From contig NZ_CAXUQC020000001.1 in assembly GCF_964253025.1 (NCBI RefSeq), positions 1,984,001-2,048,000 of the forward strand: a stretch of 64,000 bases of DNA, read 5' to 3'. This DNA comes from Rhizobacter sp964253025 (lineage in GTDB: Bacteria; Pseudomonadota; Gammaproteobacteria; Burkholderiales; Burkholderiaceae_C). The notes under the pieces are model-generated. The model did no database searches, was not told the origin of the DNA, and saw only the letters and a program-made list of their open reading frames with translations. Below are positions 40,538 through 46,481 of the stretch, piece after piece (the first letter of the stretch is position 1; each line of letters starts with the position of its first letter). The position numbers and the translations under genes are program-made.

Positions 40538-41611
40538 ATGGCCAAGATGAAAGCCGCCGTGTTCGTCGAGCCCGGACGCATCGTCCTGGACGACAAGCCG
40601 GTGCCCGAGGTCGGTCCGCAGGATGCGCTGGTCAAGATCACGACCACCACCATCTGCGGCACCGACATCCACATCCTGAAGGGCGAGTACCCGGTGGCCC
40701 GCGGACTCACCATCGGCCACGAACCCGTGGGCGTCATCGAGAAGCTCGGCTCGGGGGTGACCGGCTACACCGAAGGCCAGCGCGTCATTGCGGGTGCGAT
40801 CACGCCCAGTGGCTGGAGCAACGCCTGCCTGTGCGGTGTCTGCTCGCAGGACGGCGCGGGCACGCCCCACGGCTGGAAGGCCATGGGAGGCTGGCGCTTC
40901 GGCAACACCATCGATGGCTGCCAGGCCGAGTACGTCCTCGTGCCCGATGCCATGGCGAACCTCGCGCCTGTACCCGACGGCCTGAGCGACGAGCAGGTGC
41001 TGATGTGCCCGGACATCATGTCCACCGGCTTCAGCGGCGCGGAGAGCGCGGGCATCCGCATCGGCGACGTGGTGGCCGTGTTCGCGCAAGGCCCCATCGG
41101 GCTGTGCGCCAGCGCCGGCGCCAAGCTGAGCGGCGCAAGCGTCGTGATCGGCGTGGACCGCCTGTCCGGCCGCCTGGAGATCGCCTCCCGTCTGGGCGCC
41201 GACCACGTGATCGACGCAAGCCGCGTGGATCCGGTGGACGAGATCATGCGGTTGACCGCGGGGCGCGGCGTCGACGTCGCGATCGAAGCACTCGGCACCC
41301 AGGCGACGTTCGAAGCGGCGCTTCGGGTGCTTCGCCCGGGCGGCACGCTGTCAAGCCTCGGCGTCTACTCGACCGATCTCACGATCCCCCTGGGTGCCTT
41401 CGCTGCCGGCCTCGGCGACCACCGCATCATCACCACCTTGTGCCCCGGCGGCAAGGAACGCATGCGGCGCCTGATGTCCGTCATCGAGACCGGCCGCGTG
41501 GACCTGGGTGCCATGGTCACCCACCGGTTCAGGCTCGACGAGATCGAGGCCGCCTACGACCTCTTCGGCCACCAGCGCGACGGCGTGCTGAAGGTCGCGA
41601 TCACCCCGTGA
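40538..41611 (+). CDS. zinc-dependent alcohol dehydrogenase
   Basis: 357 residues, MDR superfamily. Catalytic zinc ligands are Cys40 (CGTDIHILKGEYP), His61-Glu62 (TIGHEPVG) and a later Cys/Asp (LMCPDIMSTGFSG). The structural-zinc region is reduced to CLCGVCSQDGAG, and the NAD-binding motif is VFAQGPIGLCASAGAKL. It oxidises secondary or primary alcohols, or runs in reverse as a fermentative reductase. An FNR-type promoter and nearby Usp genes point to fermentative redox balancing at low oxygen. AAGGAG lies 6 bp before the ATG. Confidence 0.88.
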   Translation: MAKMKAAVFVEPGRIVLDDKPVPEVGPQDALVKITTTTICGTDIHILKGEYPVARGLTIGHEPVGVIEKLGSGVTGYTEGQRVIAGAITPSGWSNACLCGVCSQDGAGTPHGWKAMGGWRFGNTIDGCQAEYVLVPDAMANLAPVPDGLSDEQVLMCPDIMSTGFSGAESAGIRIGDVVAVFAQGPIGLCASAGAKLSGASVVIGVDRLSGRLEIASRLGADHVIDASRVDPVDEIMRLTAGRGVDVAIEALGTQATFEAALRVLRPGGTLSSLGVYSTDLTIPLGAFAAGLGDHRIITTLCPGGKERMRRLMSVIETGRVDLGAMVTHRFRLDEIEAAYDLFGHQRDGVLKVAITP

Positions 41612-41665
41612 TCGCGGCGCGGCCGCCGTTGATCCGTTTCCCTTGCCCGACAGCAGGAGCCGCCC

Positions 41666-41881
41666 ATGAGCACCGCCTTCCCTGAACTTCCCTGGACACC
41701 CCAAGCCGGCATGCAAGCGATGGTGGACTGGTCGAACGCCCTGACCCAGGTGTTTCTCGAGACCCAGCGGGTGCCCCTGCAGGCCTTGCTGGCCTGGCAG
41801 CAGGGCATGGCCGCCACCCAGCAGGAACTCTGGGACGACTGGACCTGCCGGTTTGCTGGCGGCGTGCCGATCGACGGGTGA
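41666..41881 (+). CDS. small uncharacterised protein
   Basis: 71 residues, acidic and aromatic-rich, predicted largely helical and amphipathic (MQAMVDWSNALTQVFLETQR, then LLAWQQGMAATQQELWDDW). CAGGAG precedes the ATG at good spacing and codon use matches the neighbours, so it is likely a real gene. The helical pattern is reminiscent of phasin or polyhydroxyalkanoate-associated proteins, but I cannot assign it. It follows the alcohol dehydrogenase by 54 bp and is probably in the same operon. Confidence 0.65.
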   Translation: MSTAFPELPWTPQAGMQAMVDWSNALTQVFLETQRVPLQALLAWQQGMAATQQELWDDWTCRFAGGVPIDG

Positions 41882-41961
41882 GGCGAGGCGGCGTCCGCAC
41901 GCGCAGGACGCACGGTGCACGCCACCGCATCGTCGGGGCCGGGCGTGCCGCCCACCCGCCG

Positions 41962-42390
41962 CTACTTCACGAGCATCACCGGCACATCCACCAGGTGCAC
42001 CACGCGCTGCGCCACCGAGCCGAGGAAGATGCCGCCCAAGGCGGTACGGCCGTGGGTGGCCATCGCGATCTGGTCCACGCGCCGCTCCTTGGCCAGGCGC
42101 ACGATTTCAGCGGCTGGCGCACCGCTCGCCCCTTCGGAGGTCACTTGGCTGAGGCCCACGGCTCGCGCGTGTTTCTCGGCGGCGTCCAGCAGTGCATCCT
42201 GGGCGGTCTGCAGCCGCGAGTCGACCGACTCCGCATCGTAGGGCGGGAAGTCACCGTAGTACGACGGCCGCTCGCCGACGTTGACTAGCAGCACCTCAAC
42301 CGGCCCTGTCGCCATTGACCATTTCGCCACGGCGTCGATGGCCCGAAGGCTCCGCTCGGATCCGTCGACCGTGATCAGCACTTTCAGCAT
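41962..42390 (-). CDS. universal stress protein, single domain
   Basis: 142 residues starting MLKVLITVDGSERSLRAIDA, with the nucleotide-binding signature MATHGRTALGGIFLGSVAQR near the C-terminus. GAGGAG lies 6 bp before the ATG at 42390; the longer frame is read-through. The FNR-type box at 42491 has a CAGACT -10 candidate for this gene. It is divergent from a tandem-domain Usp gene. Confidence 0.9.
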   Translation of the reverse strand: MLKVLITVDGSERSLRAIDAVAKWSMATGPVEVLLVNVGERPSYYGDFPPYDAESVDSRLQTAQDALLDAAEKHARAVGLSQVTSEGASGAPAAEIVRLAKERRVDQIAMATHGRTALGGIFLGSVAQRVVHLVDVPVMLVK

Positions 42391-42462
42391 GACAATCTCC
42401 TCAGCCCCCCGGGCCCCTGATGTTGGATGGTCGCAGCGCGCGTCGCCCGGGCGCTGCCTTGA

Positions 42463-42504
42463 AGTCTGTTCGACCGCGGCGCAGACAGCGTTGCGCCGAC
42501 TCAA
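42463..42504 (-). promoter_or_regulatory. FNR-type promoter between two Usp genes
   Basis: TTGCGCCGACTCAA at 42491-42504. On the minus strand CAGACT (42468 down to 42463) lies 29.5 bp from the centre, predicting a start near 42456 for the Usp gene at 42390. The plus-strand Usp gene (42600) may share the box. Confidence 0.55.
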
Positions 42505-42599
42505 CGGCTGCAGAATGCGCTCCGGCCTCCGCTGTTACGACTGAACCGCGACACCCGCCCCTTCCCGAACATTCCTTTCTTCAAGGCACCTTCAACGCC

Positions 42600-43442
42600 A
42601 TGAACCTGCGCCAGATCCTCGTGCTGCTCGGCAGCGACCCCCGATGCAGCGTGCGCGTGCAGGTCGCGGCCCGCCTCGCCGCAGCGCATGGCTGCGCCCT
42701 CGAAGGCCTGGCGCCGACGGGCCGGGCCGTCCTGCCGTCCAGCCTCGGCTCGGCGGCCTGGGCCATCGAGGCCGCCGAGGCGGCTCGCACCGAAGCGCTG
42801 TCGCTGGCCGAAGAACAGCTTGCGGCATTCCAGAAGCTGGCGCGCTCCCGCGGGGTGGCAGAGCCGCGGGCCATCACGTCCGAGGGCGACATCAGCGCGG
42901 TGCTGCTTCACCGGGCCGCCTGCAGCGACATGGTCGTCATCAGCCAACCGGCACCGGACAGCCCGACCTTGCGCGCCGACATGCAATTCGTGGAACGGAT
43001 CCTCACCCACAACCCGAGACCGACGCTGGTCGTGCCGGGGCAAGGGCTTGCCGAGCACGTCGGTCGCCAGGTGCTGGTGGGTTGGGACGACAGCCCGGCC
43101 GCCGTCCGTGCCGTGACTGACGCCCTGCCACTGTTGCGTCGGGCGCAGGCGGTGACGGTGTGCGTGTGGCACAGCGGTTCGCCCCAGGCCGCCGAAGGGC
43201 TGACCGCCCGCCTCGCCGACGTCTGCGACTGGCTGTCGCTGCACGGCGTGCCGGCCCATCCCCGCCTGCAGGCGGGGGGGCGGCACATCGGAGAGGCGAT
43301 GCTCCAGACGGCCGACGATCTGGGCGCGGACCTGATCGTCATGGGCACCTACGGACACTCGCGCTGGATCGAACGCATCGCGGGCGGGGTCACCAGAACC
43401 GCGCTGTGGCGCTCGCCGGTGCCGCTGCTCATGTCGCACTGA
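42600..43442 (+). CDS. tandem-domain universal stress protein
   Basis: 280 residues made of two Usp-like halves. The first (MNLRQILVLLGSDPRCSVRV) has lost a clear nucleotide signature. The second starts near residue 160 (QVLVGWDDSPAAVRAVTDAL) and keeps MGTYGHSRWIERIAGGVTRT. The same length (280) and ending style recur in the Usp proteins at 49386 and 60705, so these three are paralogues. A role in energy-starved anoxic survival is inferred from the family and the shared FNR-type boxes. Confidence 0.88.
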   Translation: MNLRQILVLLGSDPRCSVRVQVAARLAAAHGCALEGLAPTGRAVLPSSLGSAAWAIEAAEAARTEALSLAEEQLAAFQKLARSRGVAEPRAITSEGDISAVLLHRAACSDMVVISQPAPDSPTLRADMQFVERILTHNPRPTLVVPGQGLAEHVGRQVLVGWDDSPAAVRAVTDALPLLRRAQAVTVCVWHSGSPQAAEGLTARLADVCDWLSLHGVPAHPRLQAGGRHIGEAMLQTADDLGADLIVMGTYGHSRWIERIAGGVTRTALWRSPVPLLMSH

Positions 43443-43491
43443 TCCCCGCCCGGCCTGGATCGGGTGCAGACGCGTGCATGTCTCATCGCGC

Positions 43492-43532
43492 TTGAGCCCC
43501 GTCAACGTGTCGCGGAACGCCTTGCCTACGAT
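43492..43532 (+). promoter_or_regulatory. FNR-type promoter of yqjDEK-like genes
   Basis: TTGAGCCCCGTCAA at 43492-43505, with TACGAT at 43527-43532 (28.5 bp from the centre), predicting a start near 43540, about 41 bp before the ATG at 43581. Confidence 0.68.
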
Positions 43533-43580
43533 GGGCCCCGAGGCCGCGCTGATGCGGCCCGCACCTTCGAGGACACGAAC

Positions 43581-43892
43581 ATGAACACCCAAGGCATCAA
43601 CGGCAAGACCGAACTGGCCGAGAGCCTGCGCCACATGGTGGGCGAGGCCGAGCACTTCCTGAAGTCGGCTGCCGACTCCGGCGACGAGACGTTCGCCGAG
43701 GTTCGCGAGAAGGTTCTGCGCCAGGTCCGCGAAATGCGCAGTCAGCTCGAAGCGCTCGAGGACAGCGCTGCCTACAAGGCACGGCAGGCGGTGCGCGCCA
43801 CCGACCACGCTGTGCATGCCAATCCCTACGGTGCGATGGGCCTGGCTGCCGCGGCCGGGCTGTTGATCGGTTTCCTGGCAGCGCGCCGCTGA
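43581..43892 (+). CDS. YqjD/ElaB family (DUF883) membrane-anchored protein
   Basis: 103 residues. A long charged amphipathic helix (about 10-75) is followed by a C-terminal membrane anchor with the family pattern NPYGAMGLAAAAGLLIGFLAARR. In E. coli YqjD and ElaB are stationary-phase proteins that tether ribosomes to the membrane. The gene overlaps the next by one base pair step (TGATG) and heads a three-gene set resembling yqjD-yqjE-yqjK. An FNR-type promoter suggests ribosome silencing at low oxygen. Confidence 0.88.
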   Translation: MNTQGINGKTELAESLRHMVGEAEHFLKSAADSGDETFAEVREKVLRQVREMRSQLEALEDSAAYKARQAVRATDHAVHANPYGAMGLAAAAGLLIGFLAARR

Positions 43893-44284
43893 TGTCCGAG
43901 CCTCTTGCCGCCGACGGGCTGCCCCATGCCGCGCGACAGGTGCTCGCCACGCTCGTCGACATGGGGCGAGCGCGCCTCGAGCTCGTCACCGTCGAGGTGG
44001 AGGAAGAGCGGTTGCGCCTTGCACAGCAGCTGCTGTTGGCGGCGTGCACCCTGTTTCTCGCCTTCGTGGGGGCCCTGCTCGCAGGCGCCTGGGCGGTGTT
44101 CCTCTGTTCCCCGGAGCACCGATTGGCCGCGGCCGGCATCGTGACCGCGCTGTACTTCGGCGGCGCATTGCTCTGCGCATGGCAATGGCATCGCATGGTG
44201 TCGCGCCGCACGCCGATGTTCGCGGAGAGCATCGAGGCGCTTCGGCGGGACCAGGCCGCGCTTCGTGCCGGGGGGCCGGCATGA
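43892..44284 (+). CDS. YqjE family (DUF1469) membrane protein
   Basis: 130 residues. A charged N-terminal helix (MGRARLELVTVEVEEERLRL) precedes two membrane segments near residues 48-68 and 80-100. This matches YqjE/phage-holin-superfamily III proteins, which accompany YqjD. Coupled on both sides (TGATG before, ATGA after). The function is unknown; it probably forms a membrane complex with its neighbours. Confidence 0.83.
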   Translation: MSEPLAADGLPHAARQVLATLVDMGRARLELVTVEVEEERLRLAQQLLLAACTLFLAFVGALLAGAWAVFLCSPEHRLAAAGIVTALYFGGALLCAWQWHRMVSRRTPMFAESIEALRRDQAALRAGGPA

Positions 44285-44547
44285 GTCGCGGACTGTCACG
44301 CGCCGCCCTGCTGGCGGAGCGACGGCGGGTGCTCCGCCTCGAGCTTGAACTGCAGCGCCACCGGCTCGGACACGACGTGAACGTGCTGGCGACCCGCGCC
44401 CGCCCTGGTGCGCTCGGTGCGCTTCTCTGGCAACGGGTCGTCGACCGCGCCGCCCCGGCCGCCAGCTCCATGCGTCCGGCGTGGGTCATCGGGGCGGTCG
44501 TGAACGCCATCGGGCTGTGGCGCTGGTGGCGGCGCCGCGGAACGTGA
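44281..44547 (+). CDS. YqjK-like small protein
   Basis: 88 residues, very arginine-rich at the start (SRAALLAERRRVLRLELELQ), with one possible C-terminal membrane segment (WVIGAVVNAIGLWRWWRRRG). Position after yqjE and composition suit YqjK. The start overlaps the previous stop by ATGA. Sequence similarity alone would be weak, so the name rests on context. Confidence 0.7.
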   Translation: MSRGLSRAALLAERRRVLRLELELQRHRLGHDVNVLATRARPGALGALLWQRVVDRAAPAASSMRPAWVIGAVVNAIGLWRWWRRRGT

Positions 44548-44575
44548 GCTCCGGGCGCCTGAAAAGCGGCCCGCG

Positions 44576-44616
44576 TTGCGCAGGCTCAGCGTGCCGGCGT
44601 GGCACGATGTGAAGAT
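44576..44616 (+). promoter_or_regulatory. FNR-type promoter of DUF2892 gene
   Basis: TTGCGCAGGCTCAG at 44576-44589 (last base off consensus), with GAAGAT at 44611-44616 (28.5 bp from the centre), predicting a start near 44624 and a 22-bp leader before the ATG at 44646. Confidence 0.5.
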
Positions 44617-44645
44617 GGCTGCAACGACACTTCGGGGACCTGGAC

Positions 44646-44834
44646 ATGGGATCCATCAATGTGGGCTCAGTCGACCGCGCCCTGCGCATTCTCCTCGGGG
44701 TGGTGCTCATCGGCTTGGCAGCGGCCGGCTTGACCGGGGCGTGGGGCTACATCGGCATCATTCCGCTGGCCACTGGCCTGATGTCGCGCTGTCCCGTCTA
44801 CAGTCTGTTCGGCTTGTCCACCTGCAAACGCTGA
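44646..44834 (+). CDS. DUF2892 small membrane protein
   Basis: 62 residues with two hydrophobic helices (ALRILLGVVLIGLAAAGL and YIGIIPLATGLMSRC). The family pattern ends CPVYSLFGLSTCK, with two conserved cysteines. DUF2892 occurs alone or fused to rhodanese domains (YgaP) and is common in sulfur- and nitrogen-stress contexts. It is probably a separate unit between the yqj set and the MgtC-like gene. Confidence 0.85.
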   Translation: MGSINVGSVDRALRILLGVVLIGLAAAGLTGAWGYIGIIPLATGLMSRCPVYSLFGLSTCKR

Positions 44835-44868
44835 CGGGAGGGTCGCCCTCGCCGGGGCGGGGGCTCTC

Positions 44869-46134
44869 GTGAGCGCGCCAGAGTTGCTGGCACCTGGTCT
44901 GCACGCGCTCGATCTGGCCGTTGCCACCGGCTGCGGCCTCCTCGTCGGGCTCGAGCGGGAGCACCGCAAGCGCCAGGGCGTCGACCAACGGGCGGCGGGC
45001 ATCCGCACCTTCACCGTGACGGCGGCGTTGGGCGCCCTGGCCTTCGGCTCCGGCGGCGTGCTGCTGGTCGCCGTGGGCGCGGCCTTCCTCGGCGCGCTGC
45101 TCGCGGTCGGCTATTTCCGGCGCGCCGCTCGGCACCCCGGCGTCACCAGCGAACTGGCCCTTGTCGCCACCTACCTGGTGGGCGTGCAGGCCTGCCTGTC
45201 GCCCGGCATCGCGGCCGCCGCTGCCGCCGGACTGGCTGCCCTGCTGGCCGCACGCGGACGGTTGCACCGGTTCGCCACCGAGCTGCTCAGTGAACAGGAA
45301 CTCCACGACGGCCTGCTGCTGGCCGCACTCGGACTGGTCGTCCTCCCACTCGTTCCGGACACCCCGATCGCGCTGCTGGCGGGCATCAGCCTGCGCCCCC
45401 TCGCCGCGATGGTCGTGCTGCTGCTCCTGATGCAGGCCCTCGGTCACGTGGCGCTCAGAGCGCTGGGCGCGCGAGGAGGCCTGGCGGCCGCCGGCTTCTT
45501 CGGGGGCTTCGTGTCGAGTACCGCCACGGTGGCTGCGATGGGTTCGCGGGCCAGGGAGGAACCGGGGCGCCTCACCTGGCTCGCCGGCTGCGCCGGCCTG
45601 TCCACCGCGGCCACCTGGGTGCAGGCCATCGCGCTGGTGACGGCGCTCGCACCCGGGCTTGCAGTGGCGGTTGCACCCGCCGCCATCGCGGGCCTGGCCG
45701 GCGCGGCGCTCTGCAGCGCAGCCCTGCTGGCGCGCGCCCCGCGCACCGAGACGGCCGATGTGTCCATCCCCCGCGAGGAGAGCGCGCTCAGCCTGCCGGC
45801 AGCGCTGGCCATCGCCGGCCTGCTGGGCGCCGTCACGCTGGGAGTCACGCTCGCGCAGCAGCGTTTCGGAGCCGCGGGCGCCATGGCTGGCGCAGCCATT
45901 GCCGGACTGGCCGATGCCCATTCGCCCATCGCCTCGCTCGCCGCGTTGGGCGCCGCGGGCGGTATCACCGCGCACGAGGTCGCCATCGGCATGCTGTTCG
46001 CCATCAGTGCCAACAGCGCGACCCGCATGGTGGTGTCCTTCGCGACAGGCGGCCGGGCGTTCTGCCTGCGCGTGGCCGCACCGCTGGCGACCGGCGCCGC
46101 GTGTGCGTGGTCCTATGCCATGCTCATGCGCTGA
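44869..46134 (+). CDS. MgtC/DUF4010 family membrane protein
   Basis: 421 residues, about eleven to twelve helices. The N-terminal MgtC-like motif is GLLVGLEREHRKRQG, then AAGIRTFTVTAALGALAF; the C-terminal half is the DUF4010 domain (AAAGFFGGFVSSTATVAAMG). The GTG start at 44869 has GGCGGGGGC upstream, not a strong ribosome-binding site. The function is unproven: MgtC relatives modulate magnesium-limitation survival and ATP synthase. It ends 347 bp before the next large gene. Confidence 0.85.
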   Translation: MSAPELLAPGLHALDLAVATGCGLLVGLEREHRKRQGVDQRAAGIRTFTVTAALGALAFGSGGVLLVAVGAAFLGALLAVGYFRRAARHPGVTSELALVATYLVGVQACLSPGIAAAAAAGLAALLAARGRLHRFATELLSEQELHDGLLLAALGLVVLPLVPDTPIALLAGISLRPLAAMVVLLLLMQALGHVALRALGARGGLAAAGFFGGFVSSTATVAAMGSRAREEPGRLTWLAGCAGLSTAATWVQAIALVTALAPGLAVAVAPAAIAGLAGAALCSAALLARAPRTETADVSIPREESALSLPAALAIAGLLGAVTLGVTLAQQRFGAAGAMAGAAIAGLADAHSPIASLAALGAAGGITAHEVAIGMLFAISANSATRMVVSFATGGRAFCLRVAAPLATGAACAWSYAMLMR

Positions 46135-46193
46135 GCCGAACCGGGCCAAAAATGAACTGCGGTCGGGTGACCGCCAGAACGTCACCGATCAGC

Positions 46194-46207
46194 TTGCATC
46201 GGATCAA
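46194..46207 (+). promoter_or_regulatory. FNR-type box before 44-residue membrane protein
   Basis: TTGCA-TCGG-ATCAA. The dyad centre at 46200.5 is exactly 41.5 bp from 46242, the A of the ATG of a small open frame. The -10 region (CAGCGC or AGCGCT) is weak. Confidence 0.55.
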
Positions 46208-46241
46208 GCGGGACGCGCTGCCCGTCGCCAGCGCTGACCGC

Positions 46242-46376
46242 ATGGACCGCTGGATCGACGCCCTTCCCTGGCTCGTGACCGCACTCGGCCTCGCGATCGC
46301 AGTGGCGGCCATGGTGCCGGGATTGCTGGGCTGCTGGCTGCGCTACCCGGTCCAAGACCGCCCCGAACGCGAGTGA
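46242..46376 (+). CDS. predicted 44-residue single-span membrane protein
   Basis: 44 residues: MDRWIDALPWLVTALG, a hydrophobic helix continuing LAIAVAAMVPGLLGCWL (about residues 8-33), then a polar tail RYPVQDRPERE. No ribosome-binding site is visible, but an FNR-type box puts the predicted transcript start on the ATG, which would make a leaderless message. It lies in the 347-bp stretch 46135-46481 that otherwise holds only promoter sites. I do not recognise a family; it may be a small subunit or regulator of a membrane respiratory complex. It could also be a chance frame. Confidence 0.42.
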   Translation: MDRWIDALPWLVTALGLAIAVAAMVPGLLGCWLRYPVQDRPERE

Positions 46377-46410
46377 CCGTGACCTGGTGACCCGACCGCC
46401 GGACGGGAGA

Positions 46411-46451
46411 TTGATGCTTGTCAAACGCATGGCGCGGGATGCCGCTACCGT
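46411..46451 (+). promoter_or_regulatory. FNR-type promoter of CoA ligase-acetyltransferase gene
   Basis: TTGAT-GCTT-GTCAA at 46411-46424, near-perfect. TACCGT at 46446-46451 lies 28.5 bp from the centre, giving a predicted start near 46459 and a 23-bp leader. Confidence 0.78.
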
Positions 46452-46481
46452 GAACGTCATCCCTTTCCATCCCGTCTTCCC

